Positions 25,699-34,660 of a stretch of DNA of 64,000 nucleotides are shown here, in pieces; within the stretch, counting starts at the first letter, position 1; the number at the start of each line of letters is the position of its first letter. A model generated the notes under the pieces. The model searched no databases, was not told the DNA's origin, and saw only the letters and a list, made by a program, of their open reading frames with translations. Origin of the DNA: Bacteroidota bacterium (lineage in GTDB: Bacteria > Bacteroidota > Bacteroidia > Chitinophagales > Chitinophagaceae). Where the stretch lies: contig VGFK01000001.1 of the NCBI GenBank assembly GCA_016868895.1, positions 335,006-399,005 of the forward strand. The letters run 5' to 3'. Made by a program: the position numbers and the translations under genes.

Positions 25699-27255
25699 TC
25701 AAAAAGGCGTGTCTTCCATGTCCCCTCCGGGATCTTCATTCATCTTGCTTCCTTTTTGAATGAATAGTTTTGCGCCTTCATTCTCACCAACGGGCCGCCA
25801 GCTTCCTCCCTGCGGATACCCACCGGAGAAAGAACCAATTTGTTCCTGTTCTTCAAATTTCTGAATATACAGCTTGGCCTTGAGCTTGATGGTTTCGAGG
25901 GAACCGTTGCGGTGCTTGGCAATTTTTACAAATACATCCCCCTTGGTATCTTCACCCATTTCATTGGTGGTGATATCGTAATAGTCGGGGCGATACAGGA
26001 ACATCACCACGTCAGCATCCTGTTCTATGGCTCCCGATTCACGCAGATCCGACAATTGAGGGATCTTGTTATTTTCTTTGCGCTTTTCTACTTCACGGCT
26101 CAACTGACTGAGTGCAACAATGGGTACCTGCAATTCTTTTGCCAGTTGCTTCAGGTTTCGGGAAATGGTGCTGATTTCCTGTTCACGGTTGCTGTTGCGG
26201 TGCTCAGAAGATCCACTCATCAACTGCAGGTAATCGATGATGATCAATCCTACATTGTTAATGCTTTTTAAGCGCCTGCACTTCGCACGCAATTCAAAAA
26301 TGTTGAGCGCAGCAGAATCGTCGATGAAAAGGTTGGCATTGGTCAGCGGTTCAATACCCTTTTTATATAGCTGCTTCATTTCGTGATCTTCTAATCGTCC
26401 CCGCGATATTTTCTCCAACGGCAATTCACTTTCTGATGAGAGGATACGCTGCACCAGCTGACTGGTACTCATCTCCAGGCTGAAGAAGGCTACCGGGACT
26501 GGCTTTGTGGGATGCATGGCCGCATTGCGAGCAAGGTTCAGTGCAAAAGCCGTTTTACCCACGGATGGTCGCGCGGCAAGAATAATAAGATCAGAGCTTT
26601 GCCACCCGTACGTGGTCTTATCCAACGTTGGGAAGCCGGTTGGCACACCCGTGATGTCTTCATTGCGCATCCGCATTTCATCGATGCGGTTCACGGTATC
26701 CCTTACACTTTTTCCCAGCGTATCAAATTCTTTTTTGAGTTGATCGTTGGCGATGGAAAACAATTTTTGTTCTGCATCATCAAGCAAATCAAATACATCG
26801 GTCGCATCATCGTAAGCATCGGTGATGATTTCACTGCTGATGCGAATCAGTTCCCGCTGAATGAATTTTTCCTGAACAATGCGTGCGTGCGCTTCTATGT
26901 TGGCCGCCGACACAACCGCGTTGGTCAGTTTTGAAATGTAGTAGGGTCCGCCAACGGTATCCAGCATTTCCATCGACTTCAATTCTTCTACTACGGTTAA
27001 CAGATCAATGGGCTTGTTGTCTAAATTGAGTTGGACAATGGCACGAAAGATACTTTGATGGGCTTCAACATAAAAGCATTCGGGTTTGAGGATATTGCCT
27101 ACCACGTCAAATGCACCCCGTTCGAGCATGACCGCTCCCAATACTGCTTCTTCCAACTCCCGCGATTGGGGTGGAATTTTTCCATACGCCAGGGGATTGA
27201 AATCTGCCGAGGCTTTTCTTCTCGTCCTTCTGTCACGGTTCAGGTTCGAATCCAT
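25699..27255 (-). CDS. dnaB: Replicative DNA helicase DnaB
   Basis: A 518-residue hexameric helicase that unwinds DNA at the replication fork. The N-terminal primase-interacting domain spans about residues 25-150. The RecA-like domain has Walker A ARPSVGKT near 226-233 and Walker B LIIIDYLQLMSG near 333, followed by the arginine-finger region KEL..VALSQLSREVE. I chose the ATG at 27255 (MDSNLNRDRR); an in-frame start at 27282 would add nine residues of poor similarity. No intein is present. The divergent gap to pheT holds two DnaA-box-like sequences. Confidence 0.96.
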   Translation of the reverse strand: MDSNLNRDRRTRRKASADFNPLAYGKIPPQSRELEEAVLGAVMLERGAFDVVGNILKPECFYVEAHQSIFRAIVQLNLDNKPIDLLTVVEELKSMEMLDTVGGPYYISKLTNAVVSAANIEAHARIVQEKFIQRELIRISSEIITDAYDDATDVFDLLDDAEQKLFSIANDQLKKEFDTLGKSVRDTVNRIDEMRMRNEDITGVPTGFPTLDKTTYGWQSSDLIILAARPSVGKTAFALNLARNAAMHPTKPVPVAFFSLEMSTSQLVQRILSSESELPLEKISRGRLEDHEMKQLYKKGIEPLTNANLFIDDSAALNIFELRAKCRRLKSINNVGLIIIDYLQLMSGSSEHRNSNREQEISTISRNLKQLAKELQVPIVALSQLSREVEKRKENNKIPQLSDLRESGAIEQDADVVMFLYRPDYYDITTNEMGEDTKGDVFVKIAKHRNGSLETIKLKAKLYIQKFEEQEQIGSFSGGYPQGGSWRPVGENEGAKLFIQKGSKMNEDPGGDMEDTPF

Positions 27256-27350
27256 ATGGCGAATATACCAAGGAAGCGCCAAGCAGATTCGTATTAAAAA
27301 ACATTAATGAGAACATGGAATTAACAAGGCTGTACACCGAAACAAGCGGG

Positions 27351-27380
27351 TTATCAACAGCATACATGGGCTTGTCCACA
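27351..27380 (+). promoter_or_regulatory. Pair of DnaA-box-like nonamers between dnaB and pheT
   Basis: TTATCAACA (27351-27359) and TTGTCCACA (27372-27380) each differ from TTATCCACA at one position. They share orientation and start 21 bp apart, two helical turns. They lie about 96-125 bp upstream of dnaB and 57-87 bp upstream of pheT. DnaA control of dnaB, or a secondary DnaA-binding locus, is possible. Confidence 0.5.
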
Positions 27381-27425
27381 CCTTATTCTATCCCCAGACC
27401 CTCCCCGCTCATGTTTCGATTATAG

Positions 27426-27433
27426 TATATTTG
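27426..27433 (+). promoter_or_regulatory. -7 promoter element of pheT
   Basis: TATATTTG matches TAnnTTTG exactly and ends 4 nt before the pheT ATG, predicting a leaderless or near-leaderless mRNA. Confidence 0.65.
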
Positions 27434-27437
27434 CGCC

Positions 27438-29867
27438 ATGACGATTTCCTACAAATGGCTCATGGATTATTTTGATGAGCCGATCCCTCATGAAAAGTTG
27501 TCGCATATCCTCAATTCCATCGGATTGGAAGTGGAAAGTTATGAGCATTTTCAAGAGGTCAGGGGTGGTTTGGTGGGGCTGATCACGGGTGAAGTGCTGC
27601 AGGTAGAAAAACATCCCAATGCCGACCGTCTTTCTGTGACCCGCGTAAACATTGGCAGTTCCGATCCGTTGCAAATTGTCTGTGGAGCCCCCAATGTGGC
27701 TGTAGGACAAAAAGTGATTGTCGCGCCGGTAGGAACAACCATTTTCCCAACCGCAGGTGACTCCCTAACCATGAAAAATGCAAAAATCCGGGGAGTGGAA
27801 AGTCAGGGCATGATCTGCGCGGAGGATGAAATTGGATTGGGGACCGATCACAACGGAATCAAGGTGTTGGATCCATCCACTCCAGTAGGAATGGCTGTGG
27901 CAGATTTGTTTCACCCCTATGAAGACCATGTGATTTCAATTGGGCTGACTCCCAATCGAAGCGATGCCATGAGTCACCTGGGTGTAGCACGCGATGTATG
28001 CAACTGGCTCAATCACCACGAAGGAAAATCGATTGCCCCTAAAACACCCGCTGCAGCACCATGGGTCCACTCGGGAACAACATCTCCTATTTCGGTTGAA
28101 ATTTTAAATACAGAGGATTGCAAGCGATACTGCGGCGTGTACATCGCAGGGGTGACTGTTCAGGATGCGCCGATTTGGCTCCGCCAACGCCTGACTGCCA
28201 TCGGCCAACGTCCCATCAACAACATGGTCGACATCACCAATTACATCCTTCACGATACAGGTCAGCCGCTGCATGCATTCGATGCAGATGCCATCACCGG
28301 CCAGCAGCTCAGGATTGGTAACCTGCCGGAAGGAACGCCGTTTGTGGGACTTGATGGCAAAGAACGAAAACTAAAGAGCAGTGATGTGATGATTTGCGAC
28401 GGCAACGATCAACCGTTGTGCATGGGAGGGGTATTCGGAGGCAACAACAGCGGAGTCACCAGCAGCACGAAAAATATTTTTCTCGAAAGCGCATGGTTCC
28501 ATCCTGTAAGCATTCGCAAAACATCGTTTCATCATTTTTTACGAACCGATGCAGCGATGAGGTTTGAGAAGGGAGTGGACAGTGGGCAAACACTGAATGT
28601 ATTGAAACGGGCGGCAACGATGATGGCCGAACTGGGAAATGGAAGCATCGGCAGTGAGGCAATCGATGTGCATCCTTCTCCCGGCGAGCGTCCGAGGGTG
28701 ACCTTGCATTACGATTACCTGAAAAGGGTGAGCGGAAAAGATTACGCGCGCAGTGCCGTGGAAGGCATTTTGAAAGGGATGCAATTCGTAATTCTCCAAA
28801 ACGATGATCGTGCAATTGAAGTTGAAGTACCCACCTACAAAACCGATATTCAGATTGCGGCTGACTTGGTGGAAGAGATCATGCGCATTGACGGTTTTGA
28901 CAATGTCAGTATTCCATCAACCATCACCATCACTCCGAGTGTAGCTGCCGCTAACGATCCTTTTGCCTTGAAAGAAAAGCTATCACAGGTACTCACCGGC
29001 ATGGGATTCCATGAGATGGTGAACAATTCAATCACGCATTCGGCTTATTATTCAGAAGAAGAGTTGGGAAGGGCTGTGAAAATGCTGAATAATTTGAGTT
29101 CAGAATTGGATGTGATGCGATTGGACATGTTGGATACCGGCTTGCAGTCGGTTGCCCGCAACCTCAATCACCGCAACGTGCATTTGCAATTATTTGAATT
29201 CGGCAAAACCTACAGCAAGGCAGAGCAACAGTACAGTGAGCAAGATCATTTGGCCATGTTTTCCTGCGGGCAGTCGCGGTCCAAATCCTGGAACAGTCCC
29301 GAAGCCGCTGCCGATTTATTTTACCTGAAGGGAGTGGTTGCCGCGTTGCAGCAGCAATCATCGATTGGACAGATGGAGTACCGGGAAGAATCAATGCCGC
29401 GCTTCGCCTATTGCCTCAATGGCTATGCAGGTGAACAGTGTCTGGTGTCCATTGGTCGCCCCGCTCAACCCATATTGGAACGTTGCGGCATCAAGAGCGA
29501 TGTGTGGTATGCCGATATCCACTGGGATGCTTGGTGGAAAGTTGCCTGTGCATCCTCCATCCGGTACAAGGAGGTTTCGAAATTCCCCTCCGTGGAACGC
29601 GACCTCTCATTTGTTATCGGGAAAGATGTAACTTTCAGTCAGATCGAGCACGTGGTGAATTCCCTTTCGTTGCATCACCTCAAAGGATACCAACTCTTTG
29701 ATGTGTTTCAGAGTGAAAAATTGGGAAAGGATCGGCAATCATTGGCCATGAGTTTCACGTTTCAGGATGAAACCCGAACGCTGAAGGACGAAGAAGTGGA
29801 AGCCGCTATGAACCAGATCATCGGTCAACTTGAAAAGAATACATCGGCAGAGATCAGAAAGCAATGA
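27438..29867 (+). CDS. pheT: Phenylalanine--tRNA ligase beta subunit
   Basis: An 809-residue beta subunit of the alpha2-beta2 enzyme that charges tRNA-Phe. The N-terminal OB-fold tRNA-binding domain (about 40-150) contains VEKHPNADRLSV and CGAPNV. B3/B4 editing (about 210-370), B5 (about 400-475) and the catalytic-like core follow, and the FDX-ACB anticodon-binding domain fills the last 95 residues (KFPSVERDLSFVI). Length is typical. The alpha-subunit gene pheS is not in the window, so the subunits are encoded separately, as in many Bacteroidota. Its stop overlaps the next ATG by 4 nt. Confidence 0.96.
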   Translation: MTISYKWLMDYFDEPIPHEKLSHILNSIGLEVESYEHFQEVRGGLVGLITGEVLQVEKHPNADRLSVTRVNIGSSDPLQIVCGAPNVAVGQKVIVAPVGTTIFPTAGDSLTMKNAKIRGVESQGMICAEDEIGLGTDHNGIKVLDPSTPVGMAVADLFHPYEDHVISIGLTPNRSDAMSHLGVARDVCNWLNHHEGKSIAPKTPAAAPWVHSGTTSPISVEILNTEDCKRYCGVYIAGVTVQDAPIWLRQRLTAIGQRPINNMVDITNYILHDTGQPLHAFDADAITGQQLRIGNLPEGTPFVGLDGKERKLKSSDVMICDGNDQPLCMGGVFGGNNSGVTSSTKNIFLESAWFHPVSIRKTSFHHFLRTDAAMRFEKGVDSGQTLNVLKRAATMMAELGNGSIGSEAIDVHPSPGERPRVTLHYDYLKRVSGKDYARSAVEGILKGMQFVILQNDDRAIEVEVPTYKTDIQIAADLVEEIMRIDGFDNVSIPSTITITPSVAAANDPFALKEKLSQVLTGMGFHEMVNNSITHSAYYSEEELGRAVKMLNNLSSELDVMRLDMLDTGLQSVARNLNHRNVHLQLFEFGKTYSKAEQQYSEQDHLAMFSCGQSRSKSWNSPEAAADLFYLKGVVAALQQQSSIGQMEYREESMPRFAYCLNGYAGEQCLVSIGRPAQPILERCGIKSDVWYADIHWDAWWKVACASSIRYKEVSKFPSVERDLSFVIGKDVTFSQIEHVVNSLSLHHLKGYQLFDVFQSEKLGKDRQSLAMSFTFQDETRTLKDEEVEAAMNQIIGQLEKNTSAEIRKQ

Positions 29868-30157
29868 GTGCAACACAGGCCCATATCGAGCGCATTGAAG
29901 AAAAACTCAAATCCGTATTGAGCAGACACCAGAGTTTGAAAAAAGAAAACGACAAACTCAAAAAGCAATTGGAAAAAACGGAAGAGGAAAAGGCTTCACT
30001 GGTGGATCAGCTCAAGCAATCTGCGTTACAGATCAGTATGCTGAAATCTTCAGAAGGGAGTGCTGCAAAATCTACCCGCGCAACTTTGGAAAAAAGAATC
30101 AATGCGTATGTGAAGGAAATCGACCGATGCATTGCTTTGCTCGGTGATCAGGCTTAG
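29864..30157 (+). CDS. Small coiled-coil protein, ZapB-like by context
   Basis: A 97-residue, highly charged helical protein. Residues 5-65 form heptads rich in Lys, Glu and Leu (KKENDKLKKQLEKTEEEKASL), a clear coiled coil, with a second helix at 70-95. It is translationally coupled to pheT (ATGA overlap) and lies just before zapA. Its size and position suggest a cell-division accessory protein similar in form to ZapB, but I see no sequence signature that proves this. No signal peptide or membrane segment. Confidence 0.7.
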   Translation: MSATQAHIERIEEKLKSVLSRHQSLKKENDKLKKQLEKTEEEKASLVDQLKQSALQISMLKSSEGSAAKSTRATLEKRINAYVKEIDRCIALLGDQA

Positions 30158-30408
30158 ATGCGTTTAACCGTTTTCATTTCAACGGTGTCCTTCCCTTGAG
30201 AACATTCGACCGTGTAAATTCCGTATGGCAGTTCTCCCAATCCTTCCCAATCAATGGAGGCTGCTCCCGAGTGAATGGGGTTCTCCGTTTTGCACCAAAT
30301 TTGCCCGTCTTCGCTTTTCAATGTAACTTGGAGGGGCGCTTGAACGGCACCTTCAACCTCGATGATGAGTCGGTCGATGAAGCTGAATGATCTGGTTTTT
30401 GCAAACAT
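30154..30408 (-). CDS. Stand-alone T9SS C-terminal sorting-domain-like protein
   Basis: An 84-residue protein (start at 30408; an in-frame start at 30441 would add 11 residues). Its whole length resembles the beta-sandwich sorting domain found at the C-terminus of type IX secretion substrates: hydrophobic strands, a SEDGQ turn, a central DWEGLGELPYGIYTVE segment and the ending TVEMKTVKRI. Unlike a true substrate it has no signal peptide and no cargo. It lies antisense in the gap between the coiled-coil gene (4-nt overlap of the ends) and zapA. Function unknown; it could be a decoy, a remnant or a cytoplasmic protein of the same fold. Confidence 0.6.
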   Translation of the reverse strand: MFAKTRSFSFIDRLIIEVEGAVQAPLQVTLKSEDGQIWCKTENPIHSGAASIDWEGLGELPYGIYTVECSQGKDTVEMKTVKRI

Positions 30409-30483
30409 GATTTTTGGTTTTGGATCAAGAAGCCGATTCAAAATAGTGAATTAATTGTGAATAAACGCAATAAATATTGAAAA

Positions 30484-30783
30484 ATGTCGACAATCATCCC
30501 CATAAATCTGATTTTAGGTGATCGTACGTACCGAATCAAGATTAAAAATACCGATGAAGCCCGGGTGCGCGACCTTGCCAAAGCACTGAACGATCAGCTG
30601 ATGCAATTCAAGAAACAGTACGCCGGTAAGGACATGCAAGATTACCTGGCCATGGTGTTGCTGTCCCATGTGCTGGAAAACAAGGAGGACCAGGCATCCC
30701 CTGCAGCAATTGCCCCGGTGGAGTTCGATATTGTCCCCCACCTGGAGCGGATGGAGTCGCTCTTGAATAAGGTCCTCGACTGA
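30484..30783 (+). CDS. zapA: Cell division protein ZapA
   Basis: A 99-residue cytoplasmic protein that bundles FtsZ filaments at the division site. The N-terminal beta-hairpin domain carries the ZapA pattern IPINLILGDRTYRIKI, followed by a helix DEARVRDLAKALNDQL and a long C-terminal coiled coil. Length is normal. The hairpin at 30804-30818 probably ends the transcript. The coiled-coil gene upstream could be its partner. Confidence 0.9.
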   Translation: MSTIIPINLILGDRTYRIKIKNTDEARVRDLAKALNDQLMQFKKQYAGKDMQDYLAMVLLSHVLENKEDQASPAAIAPVEFDIVPHLERMESLLNKVLD

Positions 30784-30803
30784 TCTTCCATTCATCCAAA
30801 AAA

Positions 30804-30826
30804 GGCAGTCCGACTGCCGTATTTTC
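30804..30826 (+). terminator. Terminator-like hairpin after zapA
   Basis: GGCAGT (30804-30809) pairs with ACTGCC (30813-30818) over a 3-nt loop, followed by GTATTTTC. The T-tract is short, so termination may be partial. Confidence 0.55.
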
Positions 30827-30828
30827 AT

Positions 30829-30836
30829 TAATTTCG
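30829..30836 (+). promoter_or_regulatory. Near-consensus -7 element upstream of rny
   Basis: TAATTTCG differs from TAnnTTTG at one position; the same variant, followed by the same bases CTCA, precedes glyA at 51762. It would give rny a leader of about 55-60 nt. Confidence 0.4.
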
Positions 30837-30899
30837 CTCACTATTGCCCGCGTAAGGATTTTTTAATGCAGGGATTGAACATGAATAAATCGATTAACA

Positions 30900-32468
30900 A
30901 TGGATTCTCAACTCATCATACCCATCATCACAGGGATCGTGGCCGCATTGGTTGGCCTCGGACTGGGTAGGCTCATTTTCTCCAAGAACACGGCCTCCAA
31001 GCTGGAGGAAGCACAAAAACAGGCAAATCAACTCATAGCAGAAGCCACAAGCAAGTCCGAAACCATCAAGAAAGAACGGATGCTGGAGGCGAAGGAAAAA
31101 TTCGTGCAGCTGAAAGCGGATCACGACAAAGAAGTGTTCGAGCGGAACAGAAAGCTCAACGATTCAGAAAACCGCATCAAGCAGAAAGAGCAAACCATTA
31201 ATCAGAAAATGGAATCGCTCGAAAAGCAGGGAAAGGAAAATGATTCGATCAAAGAGCACCTGAACCGTCAGATCGAGATCGTGAACCAGAAGCGCAGCGA
31301 GCTGGAAAAGCACCAGGAAGAACACATTCGCAAGCTGGAAAAAATTGCGGGACTGAGTGCCGAAGATGCAAAAGCCCAATTGGTGGAAAGCCTGAAACAG
31401 GAGGCACAGACCCGGGCACTTTCTCTTCAGCAAGAAATCATTGAAGATGCCCGTCAGAAGGCCAATAAAGAAGCGCGAAAGATCATCATTCAGAGCATAC
31501 AGCGCACCGCAGCAGAGCAGACGATTGAAAACACGGTGACCGTATTTCAGTTGGAAAGCGATGAGATCAAGGGACAAATCATTGGTCGCGAAGGACGCAA
31601 CATCCGCGCCATTGAAGCTGCAACCGGTGTGGACCTTATTGTAGATGACACTCCGGAAGCCATCGTCCTTTCCTCATTCGACCCCCTGAGAAGGGAGATT
31701 GCACGACTGGCCCTGCAGCGTCTGGTCAGTGACGGCCGCATCCACCCGGCCCGCATCGAAGAAGTGGTTGAAAAAACCCGCAAGCAACTGGAAGAACAGG
31801 TGATGGAAATCGGCGAACGCACCATCATTGAACTCGGTATACACGGTCTGCACAAAGAATTGGTTCGGGTAGTGGGCAAGATGCGTTTCCGCTCTTCTTA
31901 CGGACAGAACCTGCTCATGCACAGCCGGGAAGTCGCCAACCTCTGCGGCATCATGGCCGCTGAACTGGGACTCAATCCAAAATTGGCCAAACGCGCAGGA
32001 TTGCTGCACGATATTGGCAAAGTGCCCGACGAAGAAACCGAACTCAGCCACGCATTATTGGGTGGAAAGCTTGCCGAAAAATACGGCGAAAACCCTGCAG
32101 TGGTCAATGCGATTGCCGCACACCACGATGAGACTGAAATGCAGTACGTCATCTCCCCCATCATCCAGGCCTGCGACGCCATCAGCGGTGCCCGCCCCGG
32201 AGCCAGAAGGGAGATCATGCAACAATACATCCAGCGGATCAAAGACCTTGAAAACCTCGCCTTATCCTATACCGGAGTGGAAAAAGCCTACGCCATTCAG
32301 GCCGGTAGGGAACTTCGGGTGATTGTAGAGGCAGACAAAGTAACGGATGGGGACAGCGAAAAGCTCAGTTTTGAGATGGCGCAAAAGATCCAGACCGAAA
32401 TGACCTATCCCGGACAAATCAAGGTGACCGTCATCCGTGAAAAACGCACGGTTAACGTGGCCCGCTAA
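30900..32468 (+). CDS. rny: Ribonuclease Y
   Basis: A 522-residue membrane-anchored endoribonuclease that initiates mRNA decay. Residues 4-24 form the N-terminal anchor. Residues 30-205 are a long charged coiled coil. The KH RNA-binding domain (about 215-280) contains [15 protein letters not shown], and the HD catalytic domain (about 335-430) contains the histidine in LLMHSREVA and the metal-binding LLHDIGK near 368. All domains are complete. It lies alone between zapA and rplS. Confidence 0.95.
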   Translation: MDSQLIIPIITGIVAALVGLGLGRLIFSKNTASKLEEAQKQANQLIAEATSKSETIKKERMLEAKEKFVQLKADHDKEVFERNRKLNDSENRIKQKEQTINQKMESLEKQGKENDSIKEHLNRQIEIVNQKRSELEKHQEEHIRKLEKIAGLSAEDAKAQLVESLKQEAQTRALSLQQEIIEDARQKANKEARKIIIQSIQRTAAEQTIENTVTVFQLESDEIKGQIIGREGRNIRAIEAATGVDLIVDDTPEAIVLSSFDPLRREIARLALQRLVSDGRIHPARIEEVVEKTRKQLEEQVMEIGERTIIELGIHGLHKELVRVVGKMRFRSSYGQNLLMHSREVANLCGIMAAELGLNPKLAKRAGLLHDIGKVPDEETELSHALLGGKLAEKYGENPAVVNAIAAHHDETEMQYVISPIIQACDAISGARPGARREIMQQYIQRIKDLENLALSYTGVEKAYAIQAGRELRVIVEADKVTDGDSEKLSFEMAQKIQTEMTYPGQIKVTVIREKRTVNVAR

Positions 32469-32495
32469 AAATTTTGGACCTAAGCCAATTTTGAC

Positions 32496-32503
32496 TAACT
32501 TTG
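32496..32503 (+). promoter_or_regulatory. -7 promoter element of rplS
   Basis: TAACTTTG matches TAnnTTTG exactly, 19 nt after a TTTTG -33-like element (32472-32476) and 19 nt before the rplS ATG. Confidence 0.7.
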
Positions 32504-32522
32504 CAACCCTTAATTTCAGGTT

Positions 32523-32873
32523 ATGAATCAAGCTATTGCGTTTGTTCACGAACAGTTGACCCCCTCCAAGGAATACCCAAAGTTCAAGGCCGGGGACAAC
32601 ATCACCGTCAATTATAAGATCATTGAAGGAAATAAAGAGCGTATCCAGAGCTTCAAGGGCGATGTGATCAAGCGTCAGGGTCAGGGCAGTACAGCGACCT
32701 TCACCGTCCGGAAGATTTCCGATGGTGTTGGCGTAGAAAGGACCTTCCCTGTAGCATCCCCCAACATCGACTCCATCGTATTGAACAAGTCCGGTAAGGT
32801 TCGTCGCGCTAAACTCTACTTCCTGCGCAGCAGAAGCGGAAAGAGCGCAAGGATCAAGGAAAAACGCATGTAA
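32523..32873 (+). CDS. rplS: Large ribosomal subunit protein bL19
   Basis: A 116-residue ribosomal protein at the interface of the two subunits. The pattern [33 protein letters not shown] and the C-terminal [21 protein letters not shown] are typical of bL19. It has its own promoter (32496-32503) and a strong terminator (32897-32927), so it forms a single-gene unit. trmD and rimM, its common neighbours in other phyla, are not present here. Confidence 0.97.
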   Translation: MNQAIAFVHEQLTPSKEYPKFKAGDNITVNYKIIEGNKERIQSFKGDVIKRQGQGSTATFTVRKISDGVGVERTFPVASPNIDSIVLNKSGKVRRAKLYFLRSRSGKSARIKEKRM

Positions 32874-32896
32874 TTCCTGTTCTAACACCCTATTTC

Positions 32897-32927
32897 ATCC
32901 CGCACGGTTTCCCGATGCGGGATTTTT
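32897..32927 (+). terminator. Rho-independent terminator of rplS
   Basis: ATCCCGCA (32897-32904) pairs perfectly with TGCGGGAT (32916-32923), with an 11-nt loop, followed by a run of Ts. Confidence 0.9.
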
Positions 32928-32953
32928 ATTTGGGTGCCCATCCCAAAAAATTG

Positions 32954-32961
32954 TAGATTTG
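32954..32961 (+). promoter_or_regulatory. -7 promoter element of tatA
   Basis: TAGATTTG matches TAnnTTTG exactly and ends 22 nt before the tatA ATG. Confidence 0.65.
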
Positions 32962-32983
32962 TACTTGATCAAAAAGGTAGTAT

Positions 32984-33202
32984 ATGTTGACCAATAGCGT
33001 ATTCTTGTTAGCGATGCCAGGGGGTTCTGAATGGATCTTCATCATCATCGCCGTGTTGATTCTTTTTGGAGGTCGCAAGATACCCGAATTCATGCGCGGT
33101 CTGGGCAAGGGCATTCGTGAGTTCAACGATGCCAAGTCCAATGTGAAGAAGGAGATCGAAGAAGGCATGCACGAAAAAGACAAACAGCAGTCCACAAACT
33201 GA
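32984..33202 (+). CDS. tatA: Sec-independent protein translocase TatA/TatE
   Basis: A 72-residue membrane protein that forms the Tat export pore for folded proteins. A short N-terminal extension precedes the single helix (WIFIIIAVLILF, about 17-28), then the FGG hinge, the amphipathic helix KIPEFMRGLGKGIREF, and a charged, unstructured tail. This is the standard TatA architecture. tatC is not in the window. The Tat-like signal on the phosphatase at 10210-11133 would depend on this system. Confidence 0.92.
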   Translation: MLTNSVFLLAMPGGSEWIFIIIAVLILFGGRKIPEFMRGLGKGIREFNDAKSNVKKEIEEGMHEKDKQQSTN

Positions 33203-33221
33203 TCCTGCTCCCCATTCGCTT

Positions 33222-34646
33222 TTGTTTTCTCATCGTTCCATATCGGAGTTCCGACAATCATTGGCGTGCGGTGAATTCACCTGCACCCAAGTCGTAGAAC
33301 ATTACCTCAGCCGCATCCGGCAGCACTCCCATCTGAATGCCTTTGTTGAAGTATTTGCGGAAGAAGCTCTTCAACGGGCCGCAGCACTGGACCGAAAATT
33401 AAATGATCCTGGATCATGGGGGCGACTCTTTGGAGTTGTGGTGGGCATCAAAGATGTCATCTGCTACAAAGACCATCCCGTAAGTGCTTCGTCGGCCATG
33501 CTAAAAGGATTTACGTCCCAGTACAGTGCCACTGCCGTTGAGCGATTGCTCGAGGAAGACGCCATCATCATCGGTTCACTGAACTGCGATGAATTTGCAA
33601 TGGGATCATCCAATGAACATTCGGTCCATGGAAAAGTGCTCAATGCACTGGATGAAACACGGGTTCCCGGAGGTTCTTCCGGAGGCTCAGCGGTAGCAGT
33701 TCAAGCGGGACTGTGCAGGGTGAGTCTTGGATCGGATACGGGGGGGTCTGTGCGACAACCCGCTGATTTTTGTGGCATCATAGGACTCAAACCCTCATAC
33801 GGTAGAATTTCACGGCACGGACTGATTGCCTACGCCTCTTCCTTTGATCAGATCGGAATATTCTCCACCACCATTGAAGATGCCGCGACTGTTTTATCCG
33901 TCATTGCTGGTCCGGATGCTTACGACAGCACCTGCACGCAGGAAGCGGTCCCTGATTACCTCGGTGCACTCCAGCAACAAGCATCTTACCGCATCGCCTA
34001 TTTCCCGGAAAGCCTGGAACACCCATCGCTGGATCCTGAAATCAAATCAGCGATTCAGCAACGCATGGCTGTACTTTCCAAAGCCGGCCATACCCTTTCC
34101 CCTGTCCGATTCGATTACCTGGATTACATCGTGCCCGCTTATTATGTAATGACCACGGCAGAAGCCTCTTCAAATTTATCCCGGTACGATGGAGTTCGCT
34201 TCGGTCATCGGTCGGCCAATGCCAACGAGTTGGAATCACTGTATACCCGATCCCGTTCGGAAGGTTTTGGAAAGGAAGTAAAACGAAGGATCATGCTGGG
34301 AAGTTTTGTGCTCAGTGCAGGTTATTACGATGCCTACTTCTCCAAAGCACAACAAATCAGAAAGTTGATAGTGCAAACAACACAGGAAATATTTGCCTCG
34401 CATGATCTGATCATCATGCCGACCGTTCCTGCTCCTGCATTTCGGTTTGGGGAAAAATCCAAGAATGCAGTGGACATGTACCTGGGGGATCTTTATACAG
34501 TGTTTGCAAATCTTGCAGGGATTGCAGCGGTTTCGCTGCCCTTGTTCCGCCATTCAAACGGGATGCCCTTTGGCATGCAAGTAATGTCCGATCGAAAGAA
34601 CGAAACCAAACTACTGGACTTTGCTGCAGGTGAAGTGAAAGGATAG
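33222..34646 (+). CDS. gatA: Glutamyl-tRNA(Gln) amidotransferase subunit A
   Basis: A 474-residue amidase-signature enzyme that supplies ammonia for converting Glu-tRNA(Gln) to Gln-tRNA(Gln). The catalytic triad is Lys77 (VGIKDVI), the cis-Ser in GGSSGGS (Ser152) and Ser176 (SDTGGS). The initiation codon appears to be TTG at 33222: no in-frame ATG exists until well inside the conserved core, and the N-terminal helix aligns from this point. It lies 19 nt after tatA and may be co-transcribed. gatB and gatC are elsewhere. Distinction from other amidases rests on RQPADFCGIIGLKPSYGRISRHGLIAYASSFDQIG-type features spanning about 178-210. Confidence 0.9.
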   Translation: MFSHRSISEFRQSLACGEFTCTQVVEHYLSRIRQHSHLNAFVEVFAEEALQRAAALDRKLNDPGSWGRLFGVVVGIKDVICYKDHPVSASSAMLKGFTSQYSATAVERLLEEDAIIIGSLNCDEFAMGSSNEHSVHGKVLNALDETRVPGGSSGGSAVAVQAGLCRVSLGSDTGGSVRQPADFCGIIGLKPSYGRISRHGLIAYASSFDQIGIFSTTIEDAATVLSVIAGPDAYDSTCTQEAVPDYLGALQQQASYRIAYFPESLEHPSLDPEIKSAIQQRMAVLSKAGHTLSPVRFDYLDYIVPAYYVMTTAEASSNLSRYDGVRFGHRSANANELESLYTRSRSEGFGKEVKRRIMLGSFVLSAGYYDAYFSKAQQIRKLIVQTTQEIFASHDLIIMPTVPAPAFRFGEKSKNAVDMYLGDLYTVFANLAGIAAVSLPLFRHSNGMPFGMQVMSDRKNETKLLDFAAGEVKG

Positions 34647-34648
34647 TT

Positions 34649-34660
34649 CTCCAATTGGAG
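34649..34660. repeat. 12-nt palindrome between convergent genes
   Basis: CTCCAATTGGAG is self-complementary and exactly fills the gap between the stop codons of gatA and the acidic-protein gene. It could be a weak bidirectional transcription end, though the stem lacks a practical loop. Confidence 0.35.

Noticed and set aside
30784-30899. Possible 6S RNA between zapA and rny, as downstream of zapA in proteobacteria
   Set aside because: The gap is only 116 nt and holds a short terminator hairpin, not a long 6S-like rod.
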